Position numbers and translations under genes: made by a program
Source: Sipunculus nudus
Lineage: Eukaryota > Annelida > Sipuncula > Golfingiida > Sipunculidae
NCBI GenBank assembly: GCA_026874595.1
Contig: CM049318.1
Coordinates: 48,948,750 to 49,012,749, forward strand
Direction of reading: 5' to 3'
DNA: 64,000 nucleotides
Part shown: positions 1 through 11,400 of the stretch, piece by piece
How positions within the stretch are numbered: position 1 is the first letter of the stretch
Layout: each line of letters starts with the position of its first letter
Notes under the pieces: generated by a model
What the model was told of the DNA's origin: nothing
The model's database searches: none
What the model saw: the letters and a program-made list of their open reading frames with translations, nothing else

Positions 1-438
1 TAAAAAATTGGTAAAATACCGGATCACTGCTTTACTTACCTCAAAAACATGTAAGTGACAAGTTAGTTTATCATTAAGCTTGTTTGAGTCTTTTTAACTG
101 ACCTGTCAAAATCACGTGGAAGTACAAATTAACAGATCCACATGTACACGCTGAGATATCAATGTATTCTTTAATCACTGGTTGGCTGGTCAATTGGAGC
201 TAAGACTTAAGTGACATCTTCGACTGTGGTCTGGACAGTTACCGTCTTTTGAATTATTTGTTATGTATGCTCTGTATAAAATGGGGTACAAAAAGGCCGT
301 TTTAGATAACATGTTTATATAACTCTAAATACATACATGTTTATATATATATATATGTATATCTTCATCTTCTCATTATAATTATTATTACCACTATTAT
401 TACTACTATTATTATTACTTTTATAATTATTATTTTTA

Positions 439-480
<42 letters not shown>

Positions 481-1218
481 TTGTTTTTGTTGTTATTCCA
501 GAACAATTCAAGTTGTAGATGGGTATGAGAAATTAGCAAAATTACAAATGCAGATACTTATAAGATGACTAAAATTAACAAATGCCTTCCTTAAATACAA
601 TTATCTATGAACACATTTGATTTGTATAGTTGAAATAAGATTTTGTTTGAATTACGCAACCTATAACACTACTTGGATGTGAATAAAGGGTACTATATTA
701 TAAGTGTCCTACATGGCTTGTTCGCCAATTATTCAAACTCTGAACAAATATGCGTCTTATTTCATGAAACATGCTATCAAAATTGTAAATCAAGCGATGT
801 CTTTATCATTATTTAACTATATATATTTACCCGTTGAAGACTTGAAGTAATACGATCAAATTGTTCATTCTGAATTTGCAAGCTAAGGTTAATAATTCAC
901 CTCTCTCGCCAGTTTCTAATTCCATGGTATTCCCTTGTAAAAGTTCATAAGCAAGTTATATTAACGTGATTCGTGGTCAATAGAATGACGTCATTACAAC
1001 TGATGCGGTTTACAGCGAGATGAGGAAGTCAGGAAAACCATCCATCCTTGCAGGCAGCGTTACATTCATGTGTCACGGAGGTCTCAGTGACGTATCAAGG
1101 ATTTGAAGAAAGAGAGGGCGCAGTACCGAAGTCGGGTGGGGGTGGGGGGGGCCTTTCTGCACTCTTAAGACGCCTTTCACTTCACCAATATATATATATT
1201 TATATATATGTATATATA
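1..1218. other. Upstream AT-rich DNA, no gene seen
   Basis: No ORF with recognisable content. An (ATT)n microsatellite occupies about 440-479, and a perfect CRE palindrome TGACGTCA lies at 986-993, but nothing shows it serves a gene here. A short G-run is at 1137-1150. Confidence 0.6.
440..479. repeat. (ATT)n microsatellite
   Basis: About 13 uninterrupted ATT units. Imperfect trinucleotide repeats extend left to about 375 and give a spurious poly-Asn reading frame on the minus strand. Confidence 0.95.
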
Positions 1219-1839
1219 CAGTAAAACCTCGTTGTGTCGAAGGGACTTGTGAATTTACTTCGACACAACCGGAGTTCATGACAACCGATATTCATTATAT
1301 TCAATCTTCTTCAGCCTTGACAATTATCGATAAATACTGCACATTAAAGGGCCTATATAATATAGTTCCCAAAAATTGTTTGCGTGAGAGAACAACAATT
1401 TTTTTATGATTAATTTATTTATTAATAATAAAAAGGTACATAAGTACCACCAAAAATGGGATTAGGTAAACAACGGGCCAGGTGTGTAAACTATTGAGCT
1501 TGATGATTAAGATCCTTGCCGGTATTGATTATGTAACTGGTCATCACGGCCGTATAGGTTTGATTGATGGACTGGTCACCACGGCTCATGCAGTTACGAT
1601 TAACGGGCCGTGCACAACTGTTTTCTAAACATTCAAGCGACATGACTTCTAGGTAAGCGATCGAAATACTAGCTGGGGACCATCAAAATACCTCGACACA
1701 TTGGTTTTTCGACACATCCGAGTTAAACACAAAAGGAGTTAAATTAGTAAGGTTTTAACTGTTTTTTGCAGGGATTCCACATTTTACTTCGACACATGCG
1801 GGAATTCGACTTAACCGAGTTCGACACAACGAGGTTTCA

Positions 1840-1842
<3 letters not shown>
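1219..1842. mobile_element. MITE with TGTGTCGAA-type terminal inverted repeats (624 bp)
   Basis: The left end reads CAGTAAAACCTCGTTGTGTC and the right end, reverse complemented, CATTGAAACCTCGTTGTGTC. Both lie in TA repeats, so the TA target duplication is uninformative. A second, much shorter family member lies at 30123-30306. TA targets and CAGT-RAACCTC ends resemble pogo/Tigger-like elements. No transposase ORF. Confidence 0.7.

Positions 1843-1924
<82 letters not shown>
1843..1924. repeat. (TA)n followed by (GA)n microsatellite
   Basis: TA repeat to about 1884, then GA repeat to 1924, abutting the right end of the preceding MITE. Confidence 0.95.
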
Positions 1925-1928
<4 letters not shown>

Positions 1929-2268
1929 GAAGAATTTGTTGTAGAAAAAGGTCTTGTGGCCTATTGGTACAAATATAGAAAAAGGGCAATTGAACACTGA
2001 ACATATAACATGCTTAAATACATATAATACATACATATATACATGGTTGTGTTACCTGCTGTTGTGTTGTTTCATAATCATAAAATTTCTGTCACATCGA
2101 GATTTTCTATTATTTATGTACCTGAAATAAATATTTCGCCACATTCAGATGAACATTAAAAGACTGTATTTTTAATACCTTAATGTACCCATTCGTATAA
2201 TTTTTGGAATTCCATTAAAAGATGTAAAAAATTCATTTAATAAATTTTCATATCGGGAGCAATGAAAG

Positions 2269-2270
<2 letters not shown>

Positions 2271-2324
<54 letters not shown>
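2271..2324. repeat. (CA)n(TA)n compound microsatellite
   Basis: About six CA units run directly into about 21 TA units. Confidence 0.95.
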
Positions 2325-2326
<2 letters not shown>

Positions 2327-2439
2327 TGGATATTTGTCCTGAATTAAAAGTATTCATCTGGAAATATAGTATTAACTCTGAAATAAAAAGTATTATAAAA
2401 ATTAACAAAGTAACAGAAGCAAGGCAAACATTTTAATGA

Positions 2440-2442
<3 letters not shown>

Positions 2443-2492
<50 letters not shown>
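2443..2492. repeat. (TA)n microsatellite
   Basis: An uninterrupted TA run of about 50 bp. Confidence 0.95.
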
Positions 2493-2497
<5 letters not shown>

Positions 2498-2744
2498 GTT
2501 ACACCAATTATCCTTGACAGACTAGGCTATGGCTTTAATTTGCATTGTCCTTTATATATAGCCCCTTTCCCACACCCTTATATTATATGCAAATACAAAC
2601 GCATCAGCATTCGACAGCTTTATAAACTGAACAGTTCGTGCAAGTACACAGTGTATGCAAAACTTGTTCATCAAAAACCTCTGCGTCACAGAAAAAAAAT
2701 GCAATACAAGCCTTGCATGGATGGCATCGAAATTCACGTAGAGT

Positions 2745-2765
2745 ATATATATGTATGTATGTATG

Positions 2766-2804
<39 letters not shown>
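2745..2804. repeat. (TATG)n(TA)n(TG)n compound microsatellite
   Basis: Tetranucleotide, then TA, then TG units in direct succession, followed by a short (ATAATG)n tract. Confidence 0.9.
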
Positions 2805-3703
2805 ATAATGATAATGATAATGATCTCCTCGCAACATTATACAAATTGTAGAAAATAGTAATCTTGTTTTCGCGTGAGCTGATATATATTTCTTTTTTTT
2901 ACGCATTACATTCATATTGTCATGGATAACGCAGCGTATACATGTAATAATGGAAAGTCTTCACACTTCATACATGTATATATAGATATTCGTCAGGTGT
3001 TGTGTGCGAGGTTTGCGTCATTCAACATTTGAGTGCTCGCGGCATGCAGGGCGGAACAGACGTCACGTAAACAGACGTCACCATACTCATTTGACTTGGT
3101 AATTAAGGTTATCTGTCTGTTTTTTTTTCTCCCTCTCTTTCATCAAACTTATGGTATAATATTTATTATAAAAAATATAATATTAAATAATATCTGCGAA
3201 AAATAAGAACATTCCTTTCATTCTTATCATTTGGTACTCTTCATAAAAATTCAATAGACCGTGTCACCAACAGACCATGGACCTATCCTGAAAAAAAAAA
3301 TAAATAACTTGGGGGAAAAAAATACGTGCTCTCGTCATGAAGCCAATAGTTATGAAAAATGAACGGATAAGGCCATTTCCAATATTTCACCAAGAAGTTT
3401 CATAATTGGCAGTTCAGATTATTGCAGCATTTCTTTAAATTATGTGTTACTTTTTAAAATCAAGGTTTAACAAAGATAAAGAAGTATTCTGCTCCCCTAG
3501 AATTCCTAAGAGGACGACAGTATGTACGTGTAAACAATCAATAATATTGTACTTTAGATACACTATAGATATATCACCAACAACGAGGATAACTTTGTAT
3601 TATAAGTAAGTAGAAAATTCTCTCACACACACGCGATCCCACAGGCACACACACGCACACAAACACTCCTGTAGCTATCAAAGATGCAGACGAGGTCACA
3701 CCA
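2805..3703. other. Non-repetitive upstream DNA, nothing recognised
   Basis: AT-rich, no convincing coding potential. It contains two ACAGACGTCAC motifs near 3057 and 3070, each holding a GACGTC core, without other regulatory context. Confidence 0.5.
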
Positions 3704-4282
3704 TCCCAGTCCAAGTACAAGTCCACGACCAGGCCACTCAAGACCCAGGCCAGGCCACTCATTTCCCAGTCCAGGCCCCTCAAGTCCCAGTCCATGCCAT
3801 TCAAGTCCACGTCCAGGCCAGTCAAGACCCAGTCCAGGCCGCTCAAGTCCCAGTCCAGGCCACTCAAGTCCCAGTCCAGGCCACTTTAGTCTCAGTCCAG
3901 GCCACTCAAGTCCCAGTCCAGGCCACTCAAGACCCAGTGAAGGCCACTCAAGTAAGTCCAGGCCACTCAAGTCCCAGTGTAGGCCACTCAAGTCTACGTC
4001 CAGGCCACTCTAGACCCAGTCCAGGCCACTCAGGTCTTCGTCCAGGGAACTCAAGTCCACGTCCAGGCCACTCAAGACCCAGTCCAGGCCACTCAAGTCC
4101 ACGTCCAGGCCACTCACGTCCACGTCCAGGCCACTCAAGACCCAGTCCAGGCCACTCAAGTCTCAGTCCAGGCCACTCAAGTCCCAGTCCAGGCCAGTCA
4201 AGTCCCTGTCCAGGCCACTCAAGTCCCAGTCCAGGTCACTCAAGTCCCAGTCCAGGCCACTCAAGTCCAAGTCCAGGCCACT

Positions 4283-4285
<3 letters not shown>
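3704..4285. repeat. 21-bp minisatellite, about 28 copies
   Basis: The unit is approximately CCACTCAAGTCCCAGTCCAGG, with variants (CCACGT for CCCAGT, AGACCC for AGTCCC) that alternate along the array. The unit length is a multiple of three and most frames lack stops, so long artificial ORFs appear on both strands (PGHSSPS on +, GLDWDLS on -). No start context, splice sites or codon bias support a protein. Confidence 0.95.

Positions 4286-4318
<33 letters not shown>
4286..4318. repeat. (TA)n microsatellite
   Basis: TA run between the minisatellite and the first LTR-like segment. Confidence 0.95.
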
Positions 4319-4322
<4 letters not shown>

Positions 4323-5098
4323 ACGGAACCTAATATAAACAGATCACGTATGCGTGATGAACACAAATTTTGTATAAAAACAAATCAGATTCTGTAACAT
4401 TAGGCAGCGTGAAATGTCTATAGGGGAATGAATAAAGAAGTCAGTGGTTTTTTGTTAACAAATAACTATAATTTATTCTTAAAACAACCCTAACAATACA
4501 ACACAATAAATCAATACAATTATACAGTAAATCAGCGTTATATCAACAAGTCAATACAATCACACAGAAAAATAATGGTACAGTACCTGGATACCAATAC
4601 CGTCACCACGATAAGTCCTTTAAATGTAAACTCTCGGAGAATGACAGTCCTGTGGAAAGTTCTTTCAACAACCCAGAAAGTAAACTGAAGTCAAAAAGCA
4701 TAAAATCCAGGAGAAATTCTTTGAAATGTATAATTGCCGCATTCTTCGGATAATGTCTTAGAATCTGACACACGCTTCTACGTCCGCTGGTATCTGCTCT
4801 GCTGTCTGCCCTCTGGTTCTAAAATACAGCCCCTTTATATACCTTCACACCCCAAGCCGGGAATTTTCCACTTCTCAAACAGTCTATAGGTTCTTGCCCA
4901 ACACGCGTTTCAGGAATTATCGAGAAGACATCGCTGTGCGTACCTCCACATACCAGGGCCATCACGTGACCCACGACCAGGCGTGAAAACCCAAAGCTCA
5001 CATGACAACGAGAGTTCAACCAGTAAGGATTAAACATAAAATGTAACAAAAACACGAGTTACGCCCGTGTCACACAATAAAAAAGAGCACCTGTAACA
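4319..5098 (-). mobile_element. Probable solo LTR, copy 1 (780 bp)
   Basis: Begins TGTTACGGAACCTAATAT and ends CCTGTAACA, so it has the TG...CA ends of an LTR. On the minus strand it carries TATATAAAGG at about 4832-4841 and, about 360 bp downstream, an AATAAA signal near 4471-4477, the order expected for U3-R-U5. A second diverged copy lies at 5527-6207. No gag/pol is nearby. Flanks are TA repeats, so a target duplication cannot be judged. Confidence 0.65.
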
Positions 5099-5160
5099 AT
5101 ATATTTATATGTGTGTGTGTGTGTGTGTGTGTAAGAGATTTTTTTTTTATATGACCCGAG

Positions 5161-5303
5161 ATGACTTGGCCTGATTTCTTGAGTCCTTACCCCGGCTACG
5201 AGTACAAATCTGAGTCCAGGACCCTCGAGTCCATGTCTGAGTATCTGAAAAAGTGGACCCAGTCCGGACTCGAATCCTACATCACTGCTATCTCTTTAAC
5301 TCT
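5161..5303. other. Short unique block between LTR-like segments
   Basis: Higher-GC block repeating GAGTCC/GAGTCY at intervals (GAGTCCTTACC, GAGTCCAGG, GAGTCCATG), reminiscent of the 21-bp minisatellite core. Open on the + strand but without features of a gene. Confidence 0.4.
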
Positions 5304-5319
5304 CGCGATGTCTCTCTAT

Positions 5320-5361
<42 letters not shown>
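5320..5361. repeat. (TA)n microsatellite
   Basis: Uninterrupted TA run of about 42 bp. Confidence 0.95.
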
Positions 5362-5365
<4 letters not shown>

Positions 5366-5514
5366 TGTTACGAAGACAAATTGCTCAGGGGAAAATTCTG
5401 GGCCAATCCGGGATAAGAACCCATGTCGGTGGCGCACAAGTCCTGCGTACCGGCCGCTTGGCTAAAAAAACAAGCTCCACACAGTTCGGAACGCTTATAT
5501 GTCACCACGTAACA
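5366..5514 (-). mobile_element. Short tRNA-derived element with TGTTACG...CGTAACA ends (149 bp)
   Basis: On the minus strand it contains TAGCCAAGCGGCC (A box) and GGGTTCTTATCCCGG (B box) at tRNA-like spacing. Its ends, TGTTACGAAG and CCACGTAACA, are the same motif that bounds the two LTR-like segments on either side. Best read as a tRNA-derived SINE; anticodon stem not verified. Confidence 0.6.
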
Positions 5515-5526
5515 TCCCCAATTTTA

Positions 5527-6207
5527 TGTTACGGAACCTAATATCAACAGATCACGTAGCCTTGACGAGCCCAGATTTTGTTATGGAGATAAAAAAATAG
5601 ATTCTGTAACACTAGGCAACGTGAAATGTCTAGGGGAATGAATAAAGAAGTCAGTGTTTTTTTGTTAACCAAAAAACTATAATCACACAAATTTTCTCAG
5701 AGAATAACAGTCCAATGTAATCACAAAATTAATATACTGTAATCCAAAAGTGAATTTCTGGCAGTGGTCCGAAAGGTAAACTGAAGACTATGTAAAATCC
5801 GTCATAAATTCCGAAGAAGACCTATAACTGCTCACGTATCGGAAAAGGTCCCACAAACTGACACACACTCTTCCATGCCCGCTGGAATATTTTCTCACCT
5901 CTTCTGGCTCTAAAACACAGCCCCCATTTATAACCTTTCATCCGAGAACCCTAGAAAATTCCCTTTTACGAACAATCGAAAAGAACAATACACGCGCACA
6001 GACGTGAACATTCGAGACAGCGAGCTGTTACACTCCGCGACATTTCAACCAGTACCGATTAAACCGAGCCGGCAACACCCGGCCAGGCGAGAAAGCCCCA
6101 GACTAGCATGGCCGCTGTGTTTACACCTCAGACCCCATGCGTAGACCGGGCTATGCCGCCATACACATGTAAGACCAGTGCATACAATAAAAGAGACATC
6201 TGTAACA
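5527..6207 (-). mobile_element. Probable solo LTR, copy 2 (681 bp)
   Basis: Begins TGTTACGGAACCTAATATC and ends CTGTAACA. It shares with copy 1 the TGAAATGTCTA...GGGGAATGAATAAAGAAGTCAGTG block and the TATA region (GGTTATAAATGGG on the minus strand near 5925). Copies differ by many substitutions and a deletion, and their flanks do not match, so they look like independent old insertions rather than the two ends of one element. Confidence 0.62.
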
Positions 6208-6211
6208 ATAG

Positions 6212-6250
<39 letters not shown>
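6212..6250. repeat. (TA)n(GT)n microsatellite
   Basis: Short TA run followed by about 14 GT units. Confidence 0.9.
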
Positions 6251-6253
<3 letters not shown>

Positions 6254-6599
6254 GTGTGTATACGTGTATACCAACCCGCGTGTCTGATCCTCGGATCCGT
6301 CCCTCTTATGTCCCTGTATATGTTTCCTGGTTGTATATAAACGTGATGGCCAGTAAAGGTGACAACCAGATATGCAAAGCACGGTAGCTATATACGTAGA
6401 AAACGTGAAGGGGTTTTAAGCGACAGAATGTAAATTTTATTAATTCTAAAAATAAATCTGGTAAATTCCGTCTCATTCTGGGTAATTGCTTTATGTCACA
6501 ACGTAACGCCAAAGGACAAAAAGTTAAACGTCCACGGGCATGACGGCGACAACGAATGCATGACTTAACACACTCGAAGCGTTCGTAGGACTGATTTAT

Positions 6600-6788
6600 A
6601 TACATGCCTATGCACACATGTATGTGTGAAACTGTGTATATATGTATACATGTATATATATCATATATCATAGACATGTATATATATATACTAGTATATC
6701 CCTCTAACATAAATATGTGTGCACGTATACATGTGTGTATGTATATGTGTATATAATATATAGGGCCTATATATATTTGTATATATAT

Positions 6789-6862
<74 letters not shown>
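6600..6862. repeat. Degenerate TA/TG-rich tract ending in (TA)n(GT)n
   Basis: Imperfect TATG/TATA repeats to 6784, then pure TA to 6819 and pure GT to 6862. The 187-residue minus-strand reading frame here is a repeat artefact (poly-TH, poly-YI). Confidence 0.9.
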
Positions 6863-6866
<4 letters not shown>

Positions 6867-7043
6867 CATTTATAAATTTACAGTTTAAATAAATCTAGGA
6901 ATGAAATATAAAGGCCTTTATACGATCACAGTAACACAACAAGATATCTGTCTCTCTGTCTGTAAAACACACTCGCATACACAAACACACGTACATGCTC
7001 ATGTATTTTACTGGAGAATAATATATGTTATTAGTTGTATATA

Positions 7044-7087
<44 letters not shown>

Positions 7088-7299
7088 GTGCATGGGGGGG
7101 GGGGGAGTAGGCAAAGCACACTAAACTACCTTCCTTGTTTAGGGCACTTCTATAATAGCAAAGGACATGTGAAAATTTCAAGGAAATACTCTTTTTTTCA
7201 CTCTTCTAATTTGATCATATCATTTATAAATCCGTTTTGTTTCTGTATGGTATATATCCCTAAAAATAATGATTCCTGCATCTATTTTTAGCCATTGAT
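6863..7299. other. Upstream DNA, no gene seen
   Basis: Contains a (TA)n run at about 7050-7085 and a G-run at about 7096-7107. No recognisable coding sequence. Confidence 0.6.
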
Positions 7300-7604
7300 A
7301 TACATGTGAAAGAGATGAAAAAGGATACAACAGTTACACTTTTTCCTGAACAAGAGTCTATTCAATAATACGGCAAGTGTAGGCCTACCAGGTCACCTGA
7401 AAAAAAAAACGAAGCCTGATATGCAATCTATTGTAACAATGAGTTAAACTATTCATTAGACCTTAAACTTCCTTGGGCGTTCTGACTTCCAGAGATCCGG
7501 ATCGCTTTCTGAGTAGGCACCAGGCTATGAGTCGATGACTGGTACCACTCGACCAAATCAACAACACGCGCGCTTGCAAGCAACACAACACACTCTGTGT
7601 GACC
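7300..7604 (+). promoter_or_regulatory. Presumed 5' UTR and proximal promoter of Myo1D
   Basis: This is the unique sequence directly upstream of the start codon. No TATA box or clear initiator is visible, so the transcription start is unknown. An in-frame TGA at 7536-7538 separates it from the ORF. Part of it (about 7487-7560) resembles a tRNA-derived sequence read on the minus strand. Confidence 0.35.
7487..7560 (-). repeat. Possible tRNA-derived (SINE head) remnant just upstream of Myo1D exon 1
   Basis: On the minus strand it reads GATTTGGTCGAGTGGTACC, which fits a tRNA A box in a Ser/Leu-like setting, followed by ATCGACTCATAGCCTGGTGCC, as in an anticodon arm and variable arm. The expected B box is degenerate (gcgatccggatc). 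Too decayed to be a working tRNA gene. Confidence 0.35.
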
Positions 7605-7702
7605 ATGGCGGGGATTCAGGAAGGCCCCGAGTACGGCTTGGGGGATTTCGTACTTCTTGACTCACTTGAAGCTAAACCATTTGTGGAAAACCTTAAACTC
7701 AG
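7605..7702 (+). CDS. MYO1D: Myo1D exon 1 (start codon, residues 1-32 plus split codon 33)
   Basis: The ATG sits in a good Kozak setting (gaccATGG). The same frame has a TGA at 7536-7538 and no ATG in between, which fixes this as the start if transcription begins upstream of it. The peptide reads [20 protein letters not shown] and onward to ENLKL, matching the N-terminal motor segment of MYO1D (a GxxDFVLxD pattern and NLKLR). The exon ends AG at 7702 before the donor gtaaga; the intron has phase 2 and the Arg codon is finished by the A of exon 2. Confidence 0.93.
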
Positions 7703-8399
7703 GTAAGAAATACATATTTATCTGTCTTACAATATACAGGATAACAGCTGTCGTTGGTTTTAATCCACGTTTACACACTTAGAAAGTGACGTTTATTCAC
7801 GGCTGGGCTTGGCACTGGGAAGTCGCACCAGGTGACTCATGAAGCGAGACCATCTCTTGTATTGAACCACTGCATTGATTGCTGTGGGTGTGTGCTTATA
7901 GTGTGAGCTTACACTAACCAAGCCCCAGACATACGTGTGTATGTAACCTTTGTACCACTTCATCTGTGGTTTTACATCACTTGATAGATTTTACCTTTAA
8001 TTAATTTTACCTGATCGCACCTGTTATAATTTCAAGTGTGATTTTCACAGGTGTATCACACAAACACGGAGCAAGTGTGACATTGTTATTGCTAAGAAAG
8101 CCAGACTGTTGACATCAACAATCATAATAAAATAAATTTGTAAATAATTTTGATATAATGTCAGAAATAATTAAAAATAATGATTTTATATATCTATCAG
8201 TTATACATTTGATGTTATGTTTTAATTTGTAATAATAATATCATTATCAAAGGTGATAATATTAATTATAAATTCAGATATATTTAAAATATAAAACTAA
8301 ATATTTATTAAATATGCATTTGTTATGAACTTGTAATGATATTAATACAAAAGGTGAAAAATAAGTAATAATGTTAATGGTTCTAAATCTTTAGGTAAA

Positions 8400-8476
<77 letters not shown>

Positions 8477-11400
8477 CAAACAGAGAGAGCTGAACATTCA
8501 TATTTCCCTGTGATGATTACTTTATAAGTATATTCATTTCTTAACACATCAGTGTATAAAAGTCAGTTGTCGGTCTTATCTGACATCTTTCATCAAACAC
8601 ACGTACTGTAGATGCATGAGTGGGTGTGTACAGAATGACTGATAAAGTTAGTTTTGTCATGTTAAGTGCACAGCAGTGACCATGTATAACACATGAAGGA
8701 ATATATATATACACTGGTACTATGAATATCGAGAATCCTTGTAAAGAGTCTGATATATATACATGTAAAAATCAAGCAACAAAGTGCTTTTGTGTTTATT
8801 TAAGAACTGGCATATAGGTTTATGTTTAGTAGAACTTATTCAGATTGAAATAAATTAGGATTTAGATTGTTATGAATATATCAGAGCGTAAGTTGGTTGA
8901 TTGATTCAGTGGGCTGTTTAGTAAATGTCTGAAAGAGTCATATTGCTGACCTCATGAACTGGTAAACCAGTGGGAAGGTTATTTGCCTATATTGTGTCTT
9001 ACATGAAGTCGCATTTTAAGGTAATTTAGGAAAGTATAAATTTTTATTTTTATTGAAATTTTTATCAGCTGGTTTCATTAACAGGAATTCTAACATCATA
9101 GCAATTGTACTGTTTATTGGTTTAGAATACATTCAAAATCAGCATTAAGACTTGATCTCCTCTCATATGAAAGATAATTATTATTTATCAAGAAACTATT
9201 AATTTTATTTGTTTGAGTATTTCGATCACATCCTTTTATATAAATGAACAAGCACCCAATGGGGAAGTTTTGTTTAGAATCACTTCATGTGATCAAGCCA
9301 TAGATAAAACAAGCTGGTCAAAGGAAACACCAGATAAAATACTTGAAATAACAACAACACTGGAGACCATATGGAACAAATAGAACAGCATGGCATGTCC
9401 ATCACTTGTGTAAACATCAGACTCTGGAATGGGTTACAGGGGTCAGGGGCTCACAGCAGTAGCAACCAGCTGGCCTGAGGCAAGTTAATCAAGAGTGGGA
9501 AGACATGCATATAACTGTATCACTTGTGGCAGTCACTGATGCCCCAATATGTACTATGACTTAAATAGGGGCTGGGGTATCTTAATAAATTTCAGTTGTC
9601 CTACTTGCAGGATACATAGCTTAATAAATTGTGAAAGAATAAAAAAAACCTGGAAAATTGGCTTGCAGGCAATTTTAACAGGCAGAAATTATTTTTTTAT
9701 GCATTTTGGCATGCAAATTTATACATAAGGTGATATTGGTTATATGGTAAGGTTAAACTCAGTTCTGCAATTCATTTAAATCATTTCAGTATTAACAAAT
9801 ACAAAAAAAAAACAGGGTTCTGTAATCAAAGAATATAATGCGTTATATAATATATAATTTTATGAATTAAGAAAAGCAGACGAGCAGTCTGCAAAATCTA
9901 GGTAAAAACTGCATTTCCAACTACAGACTAGATACTATTTTAGTTGAAATAAAAGCAGTTATACAGATTTGTTGATTTGACAATCAATTCCCTTTTCAGT
10001 GATAACAGTTTTCTGTTAAAATTATTGATATTATTCTAAAAAATATAGTGTTAGTCTTATTGTGAAAATATATTTAACAGTATTCAATGTTTAAGATTTA
10101 GGTTAGGGGAGAAGATGGGAAGAGGGCATCTATTGTGGAGTTTTTCAAAATCATACCCAAAACTAATGCAGAGTGATTTCCCAGTCATAACAATAGTATA
10201 TAACAGTAAACCTAGTCCAGTATTAAGTGTAGGTTGGTCATTTTGAGATTGGGTGTCACAAGGTCTCATGGAATGCAGACTTTGGTAAGCAATCTAAGGG
10301 TCCACTTGAACAGGCTCATAAACCTAGGTCACCAGGATGTTTCAGGGGTCTTTCAACCATGGTTCCCATGCACACCCATCCCACACAGTAATGCAGATGT
10401 GGTCATTGACTGGCCTGTGCAGAGCCTTGGGGAGTTGGGAGGGGTGCTGTGGTCAGTAGCTGTCCTTTCCCTCTACTGGGACACTGTCTCTCCTGATGAC
10501 TCCTGAGTCAGAGATGAGTCACAGATCCTGTCACTGATACCGGTCCTGGTAATGAACCTCAAACCATGCGTGTCATGAGAGTTCATCAGGTCTAGCCACA
10601 ACACAACATGAAGTAGTTTCCGTTTAAAATGTCATCTCTGGTTAATACTTTCCCATTCTATTATACATGGTATTGTATCAACAATTAACCTATTGTGATT
10701 CCTATAAGTATTTTCAAATACAGGTAACAATGGTAACATTGTCATCCATATATGTCTGTCTGTCTTTTTGATGTTTTACAAGAAATTGCAGACTGAAATA
10801 ATATACTTCAAAAGATTTGAACAAAGTTATGAATTTCAAATTCTGAATATATAAGTTTCAAAGCCCACTCCTAACCCTCTCTTATAAAACAAGCAGAATT
10901 AAAATTGGTAAAAAAATATTGGGAAGCATATTTTTATGGCTTTGAAGGTGTGCATAAATTTGCATATTTTTAATGAATTTAAAAAAGCACAGGAAAAGTT
11001 GGCCTGACTTAAGGCAAAGAGGATTGGGATAAAATAATAAAATGTTCATTCAGGAAATCATTAAAGTATTGTTAACACAAACTTGTCGTTGATATCTTGT
11101 AATTAGAGTAAAATTGAAAGTGATATGTACATAATGTGAAAAGAACTACTGAACCCTACAAGGAAATGTGTCCTGACAGTCCAATACATGTAGACAGGTG
11201 AATGCAGACAAAAACTAAGCTTGCCAGACAATCGCATATTATGGGAATATTATTGAGAATATTACACATATTTCCTGAAAAATATAATATTTGAGTCAAA
11301 ATTTGATCATAAATTTATAGACTGAATTAGGCATGCAAGCTTCAAATTTGTTTGATAAGAAATCTTGAAACAATCATTTGCATTCGAGGTATGATGCATG

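Noticed and set aside
986-993. CRE palindrome TGACGTCA as a Myo1D promoter element
   Set aside because: It is 6.6 kb from the start codon, in DNA separated by LTR-like and minisatellite blocks; a single 8-bp match is not evidence.
3623-4338. Overlapping proline/serine-rich and leucine/tryptophan-rich proteins on both strands
   Set aside because: These are translations of the 21-bp minisatellite, open in several frames at once, as expected for a stop-free unit of length divisible by three.
6306-6869. Reading frame of 187 residues on the minus strand
   Set aside because: It is built of TA/TG repeats giving poly-TH and poly-YI, with no domain, no splice context and no codon bias.
10234-10506. 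90-residue reading frame in intron 1 with relatively high G+C
   Set aside because: No recognisable domain and no phase-2 splice boundaries (needed for intron 1) around it.
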